This document shows, one piece after another, positions 1-11,175 of a stretch of DNA of 64,000 bases (within the stretch, counting starts at the first letter, position 1; every line of letters starts with the position of its first letter). The translations under genes were made by a program, and so were the position numbers. Source of the DNA: Bradyrhizobium sp. 1(2017) (lineage in GTDB: Bacteria; Pseudomonadota; Alphaproteobacteria; Rhizobiales; Xanthobacteraceae); the NCBI RefSeq assembly GCF_011602485.2, contig NZ_CP050022.2:7708001-7772000 (forward strand). The letters are read 5' to 3'. Below the pieces are notes generated by a model. That model did not search any database and was not told the DNA's origin. It saw only the letters and a program-made list of their open reading frames with translations.

Positions 1-1629
1 ATTGGCCGACATGCCGGCGATCGCCTGCCTGACTTCCGCGGCGCGCTCGTTCACGGAGGCGGCGTCGCGGCTGACATTGCCGATCTTGACCGAGACCTCT
101 TGCGCCGCTGACGCCGATTCGGAGATCGAGCGCGTGATCTCCCGGGTGGCGGCGTCTTGTTCTTCCATTGCGGCGGCGACCGAGGTCGCGACGCCGTCGA
201 TTTCGACGATGTGCCCGCCCATGGTTTCGACGGCATCGACCGCGGCCTGCGTCGAGGTCTGGATCTCGGCAATCAGCCGCGTGATCTCCTCGGTGGATTT
301 TGCGGTCTGGTCGGACAGGGATTTCACCTCGGCGGCGACCACCGCGAAGCCGCGGCCGGCCTCGCCCGCGCGCGCCGCCTCGATCGTGGCATTGAGCGCC
401 AGGAGGTTGGTCTGACCGGCGATGCCGCCGATGAGGTCGGAGACCTCGGCGATTTTCCTGACCGAGCCGGCCAGCGCCTGGATGGTCGACCGCGCCTGCT
501 CGCGGCCGGCGACCGCAGATTTGGTGACCGTGCTGGTCCGCGCGACCTGGCTCGCGATCTCGCGGATCGAGGCGCTCAGCTCCTCGGCCGCCGCCGAGAC
601 GGTTTGCGAGCTGCCGAGGGCCTGGGTGGACGCCGCGGCGACCGACTGCGACTGGGCGGAGAGCGAGCTTGCGATCTCGGACAGGCTGGTGGCAGCCCGC
701 TCCACGCCATGGCTCGCCGCGCTCGCGGTGTCGACCGAGCGGCCGGTCTCGCGCTCGACGGTCTCCGCCATCTGATGCAGGGCGCCGCGCTTGGCGAGCG
801 CGGCCTCCTGCTCCTGCCGCAGCTGCTCCTCGCGCAGCCGGGAGTTCTCGACCGCCGCCTGCTTGAACACCAGAAGCGCACCCGCCATCGAGCCGACCTC
901 GTCCCGGCGATGCGCAAAAGGAATGTCGGCGGCGATATCGCCGGTCGCCAGCTTCTGCATCGTGTCCGTCATGCGCACGATCGGGCGTACCACGCCGAGC
1001 GCCACGCCGAGCAGGCCCGCGGCAATGAAGGCAAGGACGGCGGCGGAGACGCCGAGCAGGATGAGAAGAATCGAGCTGTCGCGGTCCGCGGCCAGCTTCT
1101 CCATGGCGGCATTCTGCTTGTTGGCGTTCTCGACGATGCTGTCGACGACGGCGCGATGCGCGGTGTAGGCGTCCTTGAGCTGCGCATAGATGCGCTCGGC
1201 GGCAACCGCGTCCTTGGCCTTGAGCGCCGGCAGGAGCTGGTCGGACGCCTTCCAGAATTTCTGCACCTCGGCATCGGATTTCGACACCAGTGCGGTCTTC
1301 AGGTCCGGCGACAGGCTGGAGGAGACCCAGAATGCCTTGCGCTCGTCGTAGTCCTTGCGGAGCTGGACCAGGCGCTCGCCATGGGCGGCAAGCTGGTCCG
1401 GCTCACGCATGGCGAGAGTGGCCTCGAGATAGGCCTCGATGATGTATTCGGGCGGCGGCAGGATATCGGCGATGAGGTCATTGCCGAGCTTGATGTCGGA
1501 ATAAAGCGGGCCGCCGACCTTGAGCTCGCGCAGGGCGTAGAGGCTGGTGGAAACGACCGCCGTGAAGCCGATCGCAATGACGATGCCGAACGCAATGATC
1601 GCGGAGGACAATGAGAGACGAAATTTCAT
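1..1629 (-). CDS. Methyl-accepting chemotaxis protein (3' end outside window)
   Basis: Membrane chemoreceptor that would pass ligand signals to CheA/CheW. The reading frame is open from the ATG at 1629 to the left edge, 543 codons, so the C-terminus is missing. Seen in order: a first membrane helix at about residues 8-30, a mostly helical sensor region of about 150 residues, a second membrane helix at about 185-210, a HAMP-type linker, and a long alanine-rich coiled coil. The conserved signalling tip ([19 protein letters not shown]) lies at about residue 420. The sensor region resembles small four-helix-bundle receptors, but the ligand cannot be read from it. It stands alone, with no che genes beside it, and points away from the pca genes. 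Family assignment is firm. Confidence 0.93.
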   Translation of the reverse strand, partial: MKFRLSLSSAIIAFGIVIAIGFTAVVSTSLYALRELKVGGPLYSDIKLGNDLIADILPPPEYIIEAYLEATLAMREPDQLAAHGERLVQLRKDYDERKAFWVSSSLSPDLKTALVSKSDAEVQKFWKASDQLLPALKAKDAVAAERIYAQLKDAYTAHRAVVDSIVENANKQNAAMEKLAADRDSSILLILLGVSAAVLAFIAAGLLGVALGVVRPIVRMTDTMQKLATGDIAADIPFAHRRDEVGSMAGALLVFKQAAVENSRLREEQLRQEQEAALAKRGALHQMAETVERETGRSVDTASAASHGVERAATSLSEIASSLSAQSQSVAAASTQALGSSQTVSAAAEELSASIREIASQVARTSTVTKSAVAGREQARSTIQALAGSVRKIAEVSDLIGGIAGQTNLLALNATIEAARAGEAGRGFAVVAAEVKSLSDQTAKSTEEITRLIAEIQTSTQAAVDAVETMGGHIVEIDGVATSVAAAMEEQDAATREITRSISESASAAQEVSVKIGNVSRDAASVNERAAEVRQAIAGMSAN

Positions 1630-1847
1630 GAAACAATCCAGGAGCGCGAGCCCAATTCGCTGCCATCCTGAACGAGTATGGTAAATGCGGGATTTCCGGA
1701 GCGGGACGCATTGCCGGAAAATGCTCCGCAAAACTACGGAAATCGATCCGCAACCAATCGGATTTGGGTCAATTTGCAGCGCAGCTCCGGTCGCGATGCG
1801 CCAGATGATAAGTGCGGGCCGGCAACGGCGCTGCCGACCCAATTGAC

Positions 1848-2450
1848 TCACACGTCGAAGAACACAGTCTCGTCGTCGCCCTGGAGCCTTAGATCGAGAC
1901 GGTAAACCGGCTTGCCGGCCTCGCCCACCGCGGTCAGCGTGGCGCGGCGGTCGGCCGGCACCAGCGCCAGCACGGGATCGGCGGCGTTGCCGGCCTCGTC
2001 GCTGAAATAGATGCGGGTGTAGAGGTGCCGCAGCATGCCGCGGGCAAACACCGCGACCAGGATGTGCGGCGCCTGCGGCTTGCCATCGGGATCCGGCACC
2101 GTGCCGGGCTTGATGGTCTCGAACGCGTAGTTGCCATCCTTGTCGGTGCCGCAGCGGGCGAAGCCGCGGAAGCTCGCATTCGGCAGCGCGCGCTTGTCCT
2201 GCGGGTCGGCAAAGCGTCCCTGCGCATCGGCCTGCCAGATCTCCAGCATGCAATCGGGCACGGCGACGCCGTCACCGTCGAACACGCGGCCCTCGATGCG
2301 GATACGGTTGCCGGAAACGTCGGGCGTCAGCGTCGAGTTGGTGAACGCGTCGTTCCAGGCATATTCGCCGTTCGGCGTCAGGCCGTATTTGAAGAACGGA
2401 CCGACCGTCTGCGATGGCGTGATTCCGTTGTCCTTCAGATTGTCCTGCAC
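1848..2450 (-). CDS. pcaG: Protocatechuate 3,4-dioxygenase, alpha subunit
   Basis: Alpha subunit of the enzyme that opens protocatechuate between the two hydroxyls to give 3-carboxy-cis,cis-muconate, the first step of the protocatechuate branch of the beta-ketoadipate pathway. It has 200 residues, the usual size. The N-terminus ([10 protein letters not shown]) and the beta-sandwich resemble PcaH, but at the iron site it reads [10 protein letters not shown] where the beta subunit has RPAHIH. It therefore lacks the metal ligands, as expected of the alpha chain. The start is GTG at 2450, one base after the pcaH stop, so the two subunits are almost certainly translated from one message. Confidence 0.95.
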   Translation of the reverse strand: MQDNLKDNGITPSQTVGPFFKYGLTPNGEYAWNDAFTNSTLTPDVSGNRIRIEGRVFDGDGVAVPDCMLEIWQADAQGRFADPQDKRALPNASFRGFARCGTDKDGNYAFETIKPGTVPDPDGKPQAPHILVAVFARGMLRHLYTRIYFSDEAGNAADPVLALVPADRRATLTAVGEAGKPVYRLDLRLQGDDETVFFDV

Positions 2451-2451
2451 G

Positions 2452-3153
2452 TTACTTGGTCTCCATGGGGGTGGCGTTCTTACCGCGCAGCACGATGTCG
2501 AAACGGTAGCACAGCGCCCATTCGGGCTGGGTGTTCTCGAGGTCGAACGAGGAGACCATCCGCGCCCGAGCCTTCTCGTCCGGCACCGAATTGAAGATCG
2601 GGTCGAACGGGAACAGCGGATCGTTCGGGAAATACATCTGGGTCACGAGACGCGTGACGAAGGAATGGCCGAACACCGACAGGTGGATATGGGCGGGGCG
2701 CCAGGCATTGTGGTGGTTGCCCCAGGGATAGGCGCCGGGCTTGATGCTGACGAAGCGGTAATAGCCGGCAGCATCGCTGACGGTGCGGCCCGCACCGGTG
2801 AAGTTCGGATCGAGCGGCGCGGGATGCTGGTCGCGAACATGCACGTAGCGGCCGCAGGCATTGGCCTGCCAGATCTCGACCAGTGAGTTGGGCACGCCGC
2901 GGCCGTCCTCGTCGCGCACATGGCCGTGCACGATGATGCGCTCGCCGATCGGCTCGGCCGCATGCTGAGTGGTGAGGTCGCTATCGCCCTCGCGCACGGT
3001 CTCGTGGCCGTAGACCGGACCGGTCAGCTCCGACAGCGTGTGGCGCATCGGGATCAAGGGCTTGTTCGGCGCACGCTTGATCGAGCTCTTGTAGTCGGGC
3101 GACAGCGGCAGCGGATGCGCCTTGTTGCTGTCCACGGGATAGTTGAATGTCAT
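2452..3153 (-). CDS. pcaH: Protocatechuate 3,4-dioxygenase, beta subunit
   Basis: Catalytic, Fe(III)-binding subunit of protocatechuate 3,4-dioxygenase, 233 residues. The four iron ligands expected from the family are visible as Tyr103 (GRYVH), Tyr142 (AYPWG), His155 and His157 (RPAHIH). The ATG at 3153 follows a strong GGAGGAG ribosome site. pcaG follows after one base, which suggests translational coupling for a 1:1 complex. No regulator (PcaQ type) or the downstream enzymes pcaB, pcaC and pcaD are in the window; only pcaF is, about 1.1 kb upstream on the same strand. Confidence 0.96.
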   Translation of the reverse strand: MTFNYPVDSNKAHPLPLSPDYKSSIKRAPNKPLIPMRHTLSELTGPVYGHETVREGDSDLTTQHAAEPIGERIIVHGHVRDEDGRGVPNSLVEIWQANACGRYVHVRDQHPAPLDPNFTGAGRTVSDAAGYYRFVSIKPGAYPWGNHHNAWRPAHIHLSVFGHSFVTRLVTQMYFPNDPLFPFDPIFNSVPDEKARARMVSSFDLENTQPEWALCYRFDIVLRGKNATPMETK

Positions 3154-3281
3154 TGGCGAACTCCTCCCCGGCCATTGTCGGTCCGGCCGGTCACGCTTCC
3201 GCCAATCATTATAGGATATAACTAATTGGGGGAAGCGGGTTTGGCGCCCCTTTCGGGGGCGCGTGTTGGCACAGGAACGCG

Positions 3282-4175
3282 TTATTTGATTGGCGGACGC
3301 GGCAACACCGCCTCACCGGCCTCGAGCCGGTAGGTGTGGTCGAGTGAATACCAGGGCGCGGTGACCTCGCGCGCGGTCGGATGCGGCGTCTCATGCCGCA
3401 TGAAATTGCCGATCAGCGCCTGCGTCACCCCGAACTGCACGTCGCTGTCGATGTGGGGATCGTTGGGATCGTAAACCTGCGAGATCAGCACCTTGAATCC
3501 GGGCTTGAAGATCAGGGCGTGCAGATGTGCAGGCCGATACGGGTGCCGGCCTTGCGCCGTCAACAGGCGGCCGACCACGCCATCGGTCGGAATGGGATAG
3601 CCGACCATCATCACCGAACGAAAGGCGAAGCGCCCATCGGCGTCGGTCGTCAGCTTGCCGCGCAGGTTCATGTCGGCCTGCTCAGGGTCCTGGTTTTCAT
3701 ACAGACCGACGGGCGAAGCATGCCAGACGTCGACGTCCGCCCCGGCGACGGGACTGCCGTCCTTGTCCACGACGCGGCCGTTGACGAACAGCGGCGCACC
3801 CGGTGTCGCGGATCGCACGATCGATCCGCCATTTTCGACCCTCGGCGAGTTCAACCGCCAGAACGGCCCGAGCAGCGATTGATCGGTCTCCGTATTGCCC
3901 TGATCGCCGTTGTTCAGCAGGCACACCAGCGGCGAGACGCCGAGCGAGCCGGCCATCAGCACGACTTCGTTGTGCGTGTCGGTCGTCAGCTTGCCGAGCT
4001 CGGCGATCACGGCCGTGGCGTCGCGGAATTCCTTCTCAGTCAGGCGGACATCGCGCACGAAGCCGTGCAGATGCTTGACCAGCGAGATCATGATCTGGCG
4101 CATCCGCGGATCGGAGGTTCGCTCCATCACGGCCAAGGCCGCCCTCGTGACGTCCTGCTCACGCGCGATGATCAT
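3282..4175 (-). CDS. Intradiol dioxygenase, hydroxyquinol/catechol 1,2-dioxygenase type
   Basis: A second non-haem Fe(III) ring-cleaving dioxygenase, 297 residues, between pcaH and pcaF. It has the helical N-terminal dimerisation domain (about residues 1-105) typical of catechol and hydroxyquinol 1,2-dioxygenases, which PcaGH lacks, followed by the beta-sandwich. Iron ligands are visible as Tyr159 (GLYENQ), Tyr193 (GYPIP), His217 and His219 (RPAHLH). The start at 4175 has a GGGAGA ribosome site. Length and N-terminus favour hydroxyquinol 1,2-dioxygenase (giving maleylacetate) over catechol dioxygenase, but no maleylacetate reductase or hydroxylase gene is nearby, so the substrate remains open. 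Confidence 0.85.
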   Translation of the reverse strand: MIIAREQDVTRAALAVMERTSDPRMRQIMISLVKHLHGFVRDVRLTEKEFRDATAVIAELGKLTTDTHNEVVLMAGSLGVSPLVCLLNNGDQGNTETDQSLLGPFWRLNSPRVENGGSIVRSATPGAPLFVNGRVVDKDGSPVAGADVDVWHASPVGLYENQDPEQADMNLRGKLTTDADGRFAFRSVMMVGYPIPTDGVVGRLLTAQGRHPYRPAHLHALIFKPGFKVLISQVYDPNDPHIDSDVQFGVTQALIGNFMRHETPHPTAREVTAPWYSLDHTYRLEAGEAVLPRPPIK

Positions 4176-4192
4176 GCTGGCTTTTTCTCCCT

Positions 4193-4273
4193 GTCATTCC
4201 GGGGCGATGCGAAGCATCGAACCCGGAATCTCGAGATTCCCGGGTTCAGCCCTTCGGGCTGCCCCGGGATGAC
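4193..4273. repeat. Intergenic palindromic repeat, GTCATTCCGGGGC family
   Basis: Begins GTCATTCCGGGGC and ends with its near reverse complement GCCCCGGGATGAC. In between are three smaller hairpins (GATGC-GAA-GCATC, GGAATCTCGAGATTCC, GCCC-TTC-GGGC), so the whole can fold into a branched structure. It sits between the dioxygenase start and the pcaF stop. The same end sequence recurs at several other gene boundaries in the window. Confidence 0.85.
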
Positions 4274-4291
4274 GAGACGCTGCGCGTCTCG

Positions 4292-5500
<1,209 letters not shown>

Positions 5501-5839
5501 CGTTGTTCTCCCTGAATGCCGCGGTCCGGCCCAAATTCTTCAATGTCGGCGGAGTTTTAGGAGGGTGCCCGCGGCAGGTCAATTGACGGTTTCGAGGGGG
5601 GCATATTCGACTGAACGCCATGAAATCCAACCGTCATTCCGGGGCGCCCAAAGGGCGATCCCGGAATCCATAACCACGAGCCTGGGATTATGGATTCCGG
5701 GCCTGCGCCTGACGGCGCACCCCGGAATGACGGCGGAAAATGTGGCAACCGCTTGCCCAACATGGACAGCGTGGAAAACCTCGCCTCCCCGGCCAAACCG
5801 ATAGGACGCTCAGGCGAAATTTTGTAGGTTGCGCCGCCC
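5501..5839. other. Divergent intergenic region pcaF / mutS
   Basis: This 339-base gap separates two divergent genes and must hold both promoters. Its middle is taken up by a palindromic repeat (5631-5733). I cannot point to convincing -35/-10 boxes or an operator for a pca regulator. Confidence 0.5.
5631..5733. repeat. Intergenic palindromic repeat, GTCATTCCGGGG family
   Basis: Ends are CCGTCATTCCGGGG and CCCCGGAATGACGG, perfect reverse complements. Inner arms GGAATCCATAA and TTATGGATTCC also pair. Lies between divergent pcaF and mutS. Confidence 0.88.
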
Positions 5840-8578
5840 ATGACAATGCAACAGCCGATCCCCGTTCCGCCCCCCGACGACACGCCAGCTCCGCAGGCGG
5901 AAGCCGCCGCGCGCGTCACGCCGATGATGGAACAGTACCTCGAGATCAAGGCGGCGCATCAGGGCTTACTACTGTTCTACCGGATGGGCGATTTCTACGA
6001 ACTGTTTTTCGAGGACGCCGAGATCGCTTCGAGGACGCTCGGCATCGTCCTGACCAAGCGCGGCAAGCATCAGGGCGCCGACATCCCGATGTGCGGGGTG
6101 CCGGTCGAGCGGTCCGAGGACTATCTGCATCGTTTAATCACCGCCGGCCATCGGGTGGCCGTGTGCGAGCAGACCGAGGATCCCGCCGCTGCGAAAGCAC
6201 GCGGCAACAAGAGCGTGGTCCGTCGCGGCGTGGTGCGGCTGGTCACACCGGGCACGCTGACCGAGGACACGCTGCTCGACGCACGCGCCAACAATTATCT
6301 GCTCGCGATCGCGCGCGCCCGCGCCTCCGGCGGCGGCGACCGCTTCGGCCTCGCCTGGATCGACATCTCGACCGCCGAATTCACCGTGATGGAATGTGCG
6401 GGCGGCGAGTTCGCCGCGACGCTGGCGCGCATCAATCCGAACGAGGCCATCGTCACCGACGCGCTCTATAGCGACAACGAGCTCGGACAGACCTTGCGCG
6501 AATTGCCGGCGGTGACGCCGGTGACCCGCGACGTGTTCGACGGCGCCACCGCGGAGAAACGGCTTTGCGATTATTTCGCCGTCGCGACCATGGACGGGCT
6601 GGCGCAGCTCACCCGGCTGGAAGCCACCGCCGCAGCCGCTGCCGTCACCTATGTCGACCGCACCCAGGTCGGCAAGCACCCGCCGCTGTCGCCGCCCGCA
6701 CGCGAGGCCTCGGGTGCGACCATGGCGATCGATCCGGCCACCCGCGCCAATCTCGAGCTGACGCGGACGCTCGCCGGCGAGCGCCGCGGCTCGCTGCTCG
6801 ACGCCATCGATTGCACGGTGACCTCCGCCGGCTCGCGCCTGCTGGCGCAGCGGCTGGCGGCCCCGCTGACGGATGCGCCGGCGATCGCACGACGGCTCGA
6901 TGCCGTCGGCGCTTTCGTTGCCGATTCCGCCGCGCGCGAGGACATCCGCAGCATCCTGCGCGGCGCGCCCGACATGTCGCGCGCTTTGGCCCGGCTCTCG
7001 GTTGGCCGCGGCGGACCGCGCGACCTCGCCGGTTTGCGCGACGGCATCATCGCCGCCGACCAGGCGCTGGCGCGGCTTGGCGAACTGGACCAGCCGCCGC
7101 AGGAGATCGCCGCGGTGATGGCGGCCTTGCAGCGTCCGTCGCGCGACCTCGCGGCTGAATTTGCCAGTGCGCTCGACGATCAACTGCCGCTGATCAAGCG
7201 CGACGGCGGGTTCGTTCGACAGGGCTACGAGCCAGCGCTGGACGAAGCGCGCAACCTGCGCGACGCCTCGCGCCTGGTCGTGGCCTCGATGCAGGCGCGC
7301 TATGCCGACCAGACGGGGGTGAAGGGCCTCAAGATCCGGCACAACAACGTGCTCGGCTATTTCGTCGAGGTTACGGCCCAGCACGGCGACAAGCTGATGT
7401 CGCCGCCGCTGAATGCGACCTTCATTCATCGCCAGACGCTGGCCGGTCAGGTGCGCTTCACGACGTCGGAACTCGGCGAGATCGAAGCCAAGATCGCCAA
7501 TGCCGGTGACCGCGCGCTCGGCCTCGAGCTCGAGATATTTGAACGTCTCTCTGCCAAGGCGATGGCCATCAGCGACGATCTGCGGGCCGCCGCTCACGCT
7601 TTCGCGCTGCTCGACGTCGCGACCTCACTCGCAAAACTCGCGGTCGACGACAATTATGTGCGGCCGGAAGTGGATGGGTCACTCGGCTTTGCGATCGAGG
7701 CCGGGCGCCATCCGGTCGTGGAGCAGGCACTCAAGCGCAACGGCGAGCCGTTCATCGCCAATGCCTGCGACCTCTCGCCTGCGCCCGCACAAAAGTCCGG
7801 CCAGCTCTGGCTGCTGACCGGTCCGAACATGGCCGGTAAGTCGACCTTCCTGCGCCAGAACGCGCTCATTGCATTGCTGGCTCAAATTGGCAGCTTCGTG
7901 CCGGCGAGCCGCGCGCGCATCGGCATCGTCGACCGCCTGTTCTCGCGCGTCGGCGCCGCCGACGATCTCGCCCGCGGCCGTTCCACCTTCATGGTCGAGA
8001 TGGTCGAGACCGCCGCGATCCTGAATCAGGCCGGCGAGCGCGCGCTCGTGATCCTGGACGAGATCGGCCGCGGCACGGCGACCTTCGACGGCCTCTCGAT
8101 CGCCTGGGCCGCGATCGAGCATCTGCACGAGAGCAACCGCTGCCGCACGCTGTTCGCGACGCATTACCACGAGCTGACCGCGCTCTCGGCCAAACTGCCC
8201 CGGATGTTCAACGCCACCGTGCGCGTGAAGGAATGGCAGGGCAATGTCGTGTTCCTGCACGAGGTGCTGCCGGGTTCGGCCGATCGCTCCTACGGCATCC
8301 AGGTGGCGAAGCTCGCCGGCCTGCCACCGGCCGTGATCACGCGCGCCAAATCGGTGCTCTCCAAACTGGAAGCGCAGGACCGCGGCCAGACCGCGCGGGC
8401 GCTGGCGGACGACCTGCCGCTGTTCGCGGTCCCCTCGCGCGCGTCGGCCGAAGCCGCGCCGCCGAGCGAAGCCGAGCTGCTGATGGACGCGGTGAAGGCG
8501 CTGCACCCGGACGAGATGTCGCCGCGCGAGGCGCTGGACGCGCTCTATGCGCTGAAGGCCAAGCTGCCGAAGCAATGA
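5840..8578 (+). CDS. mutS: DNA mismatch repair protein MutS
   Basis: Recognises base mismatches and small loops and starts methyl-independent mismatch repair with MutL. The protein has 912 residues. In the N-terminal domain the mismatch-stacking motif Phe52-Tyr53-Glu54 (GDFYELFF) is intact. The clamp and lever region is central, and the ATPase domain carries Walker [10 protein letters not shown] at about residue 660, then STFMVEM, the Walker B stretch [11 protein letters not shown] and THYHEL. The C-terminus ends in a short helical tail of the MutS dimer type. The ATG at 5840 gives a proline-rich 25-residue N-terminal extension before the conserved core, common in rhizobial MutS. It stands alone; mutL is not nearby. 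Confidence 0.98.
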   Translation: MTMQQPIPVPPPDDTPAPQAEAAARVTPMMEQYLEIKAAHQGLLLFYRMGDFYELFFEDAEIASRTLGIVLTKRGKHQGADIPMCGVPVERSEDYLHRLITAGHRVAVCEQTEDPAAAKARGNKSVVRRGVVRLVTPGTLTEDTLLDARANNYLLAIARARASGGGDRFGLAWIDISTAEFTVMECAGGEFAATLARINPNEAIVTDALYSDNELGQTLRELPAVTPVTRDVFDGATAEKRLCDYFAVATMDGLAQLTRLEATAAAAAVTYVDRTQVGKHPPLSPPAREASGATMAIDPATRANLELTRTLAGERRGSLLDAIDCTVTSAGSRLLAQRLAAPLTDAPAIARRLDAVGAFVADSAAREDIRSILRGAPDMSRALARLSVGRGGPRDLAGLRDGIIAADQALARLGELDQPPQEIAAVMAALQRPSRDLAAEFASALDDQLPLIKRDGGFVRQGYEPALDEARNLRDASRLVVASMQARYADQTGVKGLKIRHNNVLGYFVEVTAQHGDKLMSPPLNATFIHRQTLAGQVRFTTSELGEIEAKIANAGDRALGLELEIFERLSAKAMAISDDLRAAAHAFALLDVATSLAKLAVDDNYVRPEVDGSLGFAIEAGRHPVVEQALKRNGEPFIANACDLSPAPAQKSGQLWLLTGPNMAGKSTFLRQNALIALLAQIGSFVPASRARIGIVDRLFSRVGAADDLARGRSTFMVEMVETAAILNQAGERALVILDEIGRGTATFDGLSIAWAAIEHLHESNRCRTLFATHYHELTALSAKLPRMFNATVRVKEWQGNVVFLHEVLPGSADRSYGIQVAKLAGLPPAVITRAKSVLSKLEAQDRGQTARALADDLPLFAVPSRASAEAAPPSEAELLMDAVKALHPDEMSPREALDALYALKAKLPKQ

Positions 8579-8586
8579 GCGGTGCC

Positions 8587-8702
8587 GTAGTGTGGGTTAG
8601 CCTTGCGACTGCGCGAAGCGCAGTTCGCTGGGCGTAACCCACCACTTCTCTGCCAATAGAGAACCAAGGAGGTGGGTTACGCCTGCGGCTAACCCACCCT
8701 AC
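8587..8702. repeat. Intergenic palindromic repeat, GTGGGTTA family
   Basis: Left part GTGTGGGTTAGCC with CGTAACCCACC, right part GGTGGGTTACGCC with GGCTAACCCACCCTAC. Two nested inverted repeats in the gap between convergent mutS and the GrlR-like gene. Related copies lie at 19.5 and 31.4 kb. Confidence 0.85.
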
Positions 8703-8811
8703 CATTCCTGAGCGCTTGGCTACACCATTGCCGCCATCGCTGCCGCGCACTGCATGCTGATCGACATCTCGCTCGTCACAGTGCTCTGCTCCTCGATCGC
8801 AGCGCCGGCCC

Positions 8812-9525
8812 TCAGCGGCCCGCTTTCGCAAACGGCTCGATCAGCTTCATCGTAGCGGCGAAGCGGATGCTGCGCTTGCCGGCGAGCGCAGTCGCTTCCA
8901 TTTCGGCGCCCTTGTCATCGCAATGGCCCGAGAAGCCGATGCCGACCTCGTAACCGCCGAACAAGGGATGCTCGTTCTTCGCCGGCGTGTGCTCCTGATT
9001 GACGAACTCGCCCTTCCAGCGGCCGTTCGCCGACGAGTAGGCGCCAAGATAATAGAAGAAGGCGTCGCCGCCGAGGATGCGGCCGTCGCGCAGCAGCATC
9101 ACGCCGGTATGGCCGCCGGCAATTCCATCCAGCATCCGGATATCGATTGAATAAAGTCCGCTGACAATGCCGCCCTCGCCGACCACACCGGGCGGGGGAA
9201 CGTCATCGTCGCCGAGCGGCGTCATCACGGCGCGAAACACCGAGGCGTCCTCGACCACTTCTCCCTCGAAGCGGTAGAGCTTGCCCTGCTGCCGACCGCG
9301 AATGCTGATTGTGACGGTGTCGGAGCTGACCAGCGACCTGTGCTGCAGCGACCGGCTGTGACGCTTCGTCCGGAGCCTGGCGACGATTTCGCCGTCCACG
9401 GTCTCGTAGGTGCCGAAGTGGGCGAAGGCCGTGTTGCCGCCAAGCATCTTCCCGGCATGGGCGTACAGCACGCTGCGGCCGGAGCCGTCGTTGATATCGT
9501 ATTCGACCTTGTACAATCCCTCCAC
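8812..9525 (-). CDS. Duplicated GrlR-domain protein
   Basis: A 237-residue protein built of two copies of a GrlR-like beta-barrel. The first (about 1-105) contains GLYKVEYD...GKMLGGNTAFAHFGTY; the second (about 122-232) contains GLYSIDIR...GRILGGDAFFYYLGAY, the GG(D/N)-x-aromatic-G-x-Y signature of the GrlR family. In enteropathogenic E. coli GrlR is a single barrel of about 120 residues that binds and inhibits the activator GrlA. Here no GrlA-like partner or secretion system is nearby, so the role is unknown. The start is GTG at 9525 with only a weak ribosome site. Family assignment comes from my recognition of the motif pattern; function is not established. Confidence 0.72.
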   Translation of the reverse strand: MEGLYKVEYDINDGSGRSVLYAHAGKMLGGNTAFAHFGTYETVDGEIVARLRTKRHSRSLQHRSLVSSDTVTISIRGRQQGKLYRFEGEVVEDASVFRAVMTPLGDDDVPPPGVVGEGGIVSGLYSIDIRMLDGIAGGHTGVMLLRDGRILGGDAFFYYLGAYSSANGRWKGEFVNQEHTPAKNEHPLFGGYEVGIGFSGHCDDKGAEMEATALAGKRSIRFAATMKLIEPFAKAGR

Positions 9526-9621
9526 CGCACGCCCCGATCTTGCTCTGCAGCCAGCTTAGCGGGTCTGCCCGCTCCGGTAACCATCTATCCTGACGCAGCG
9601 CTGGGATCCCAGGCGCTTGCC

Positions 9622-10437
9622 TTACGAAGCGCGGCGGGGCGCATGCACCGCCCTCTTCCGCCGTCCCACCCACCACAGCGTCAGGTTCCAGCCGATGCAG
9701 GTGGCGAGCCCCATGCTGAGGCCGATCGCGGAGCTGAAATTGGCGGCCCCGAGATGCAGAACTGCAATCGCCATGCCGAAGCCGAGCAGGCCCCAGGCGG
9801 AGTTGGCGAGCACGGCGGCCGTCGGCGGGCCGCCGATGCGCGGGTGCAGGATCACCATCATGCTGGTGAACACGATCGGGTAGAGCGCGATGACGCCGCT
9901 GACGCGCGGACCGACCCAGCCCGAGGTCGAGACCACGATGGCGACCAGCGTTGCCACCAGCGAGGCACGGAACGGAATGTCGTACCAGCGGCGCGTCACC
10001 AGCGGCATCTTCACATGGCGGTACTTTGCGAGCAGCGGAATGCAGATGCCGAAGGCGACCAGGTTCACGGCGAGCCCGGCCGTCAGAGTCCAGTCGAACA
10101 GGCGGATGATCGAGGCCAGCACGATCCAGACCCCGACCGCGCTGGTGACACTCACGGCAAAGCTCTGCCGCTGCGCCAGCACGACATAGATGAGGCCCAT
10201 GAAGATCGTCGCGGCGTTGATCGGAAGGCTCGACAGCGCGCCCTGTGCGATGAAGGCCGCGTCATGGTCGATCGCGAGGAAGAGGTAGGAGGGACCGGCG
10301 GACACCGGCAGGGTCGCAACCAGCGCACCGATCACCGGCCCGGAACGTTCGGTGATGACGGAGGCCGACACGACGAACGCCGCCGCAATCGCCATGCGCA
10401 GGAGGAGAAAAAGGACGAGGTGGAGGTCGAGGGACAT
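9622..10437 (-). CDS. Integral membrane protein of unknown function
   Basis: A 271-residue, strongly hydrophobic protein with roughly eight membrane segments. Two segments share a pattern (GPVIGALVATLPVSAGPSYLF at about 30-50 and GPRVSGVIALYPIVFTSMMVI at about 165-190), suggesting an internal duplication of a four-helix unit. I do not recognise a characterised family. The start is placed at the ATG at 10437, after GGTAAGAAG. A longer frame continues to 10557, but that part lies inside the palindromic repeat and is not a credible N-terminus. It may share a message with the OsmC gene upstream, though the repeat separates them. Confidence 0.8.
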   Translation of the reverse strand: MSLDLHLVLFLLLRMAIAAAFVVSASVITERSGPVIGALVATLPVSAGPSYLFLAIDHDAAFIAQGALSSLPINAATIFMGLIYVVLAQRQSFAVSVTSAVGVWIVLASIIRLFDWTLTAGLAVNLVAFGICIPLLAKYRHVKMPLVTRRWYDIPFRASLVATLVAIVVSTSGWVGPRVSGVIALYPIVFTSMMVILHPRIGGPPTAAVLANSAWGLLGFGMAIAVLHLGAANFSSAIGLSMGLATCIGWNLTLWWVGRRKRAVHAPRRAS

Positions 10438-10447
10438 TTTTCTTCTT

Positions 10448-10603
10448 ACCCTCCCCTGGAGGGGGAGGGTCGGCTCGTATTGAGCGCAGCGAATATGAGC
10501 CGGGGTGGGGTGACAGTCTCTCCGCAGCGACAGTGCCCGAGTGGAGAGATCACCCACCCCGCTCGCGCTGCGCGCGATCGACCCTCCCCCTCCAGGGGAG
10601 GGT
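10448..10603. repeat. Intergenic palindromic repeat, ACCCTCCCCTGGAG family
   Basis: Left end ACCCTCCCCTGGAGGGGGAGGG and right end CCCTCCCCCTCCAGGGGAGGGT are reverse complements, with inner arms CCGGGGTGGGGTGA / TCACCCACCCCG. About 156 bases between the OsmC gene and the membrane protein gene. Confidence 0.85.
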
Positions 10604-10609
10604 GGGCAG

Positions 10610-11119
10610 CTACATCCGCTGCATCGACACCGAAACCTTCGGGCCGTTCTTGATGGTCTGGTAGACCACGCAATAACGCTCGGTGAGCTTCAGCAACAGA
10701 TCGAGCTTGTCCTGCGGCGCATCGGTGTCGACCTCGAAGCGGAGACGGATCTCGGCGAAGCCGACCGGGGTCTCCTTGTCGACGCCGAGCGTGCCGCGGA
10801 AATCGAGATCGCCTTCCGCATGGACGTTGCCGGTCTTGAGCGGCACCTCGATCGCGGTCGCAACCGATTTCAGCGTCACGCCGGCACAGGCGACCAGCGC
10901 CTCCAGCAGCATGTCGCCGGAACAGAGCTCGAGGCCGGAACCGCCGGTGGCGGGATGCAGGCCCGCCATCGCGATGGCGCGGCCCGTCTCGACCTTGCAG
11001 GCGATGCCTTCGCCGTCGGTCGAGCCCTTGGCCTTCAGCGTGATCAGCGCGGCCTTCGGGTCGGTCTTGTAGCGCTCCTTGATCGGAGCCTGCATCTGGC
11101 GCAGTTCAGCGGCATCCAT
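10610..11119 (-). CDS. OsmC-family peroxiredoxin-like protein
   Basis: A 169-residue OsmC-family protein. Members reduce organic hydroperoxides through two cysteines. Both are visible: one in LCSGDMLLEALVACAG near residue 66 and one in ERYCVVYQTI near residue 149. The alpha-beta layout is that of the YhfA/OsmC branch rather than Ohr, so the physiological substrate is not certain. The start at 11119 is followed by a conserved-looking MDAAELRQMQ. No OhrR-type regulator is adjacent. Confidence 0.88.
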   Translation of the reverse strand: MDAAELRQMQAPIKERYKTDPKAALITLKAKGSTDGEGIACKVETGRAIAMAGLHPATGGSGLELCSGDMLLEALVACAGVTLKSVATAIEVPLKTGNVHAEGDLDFRGTLGVDKETPVGFAEIRLRFEVDTDAPQDKLDLLLKLTERYCVVYQTIKNGPKVSVSMQRM

Positions 11120-11175
11120 TGTCGTTCTCTCCCGAGGAAAATCGCCCCTCGATGTAAAGGCTCAGGGAGAAATTG

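Noticed and set aside
10438..10557. N-terminal extension of the membrane protein
   Set aside because: The extra codons lie inside the palindromic repeat, with no ribosome site; the ATG at 10437 is better.
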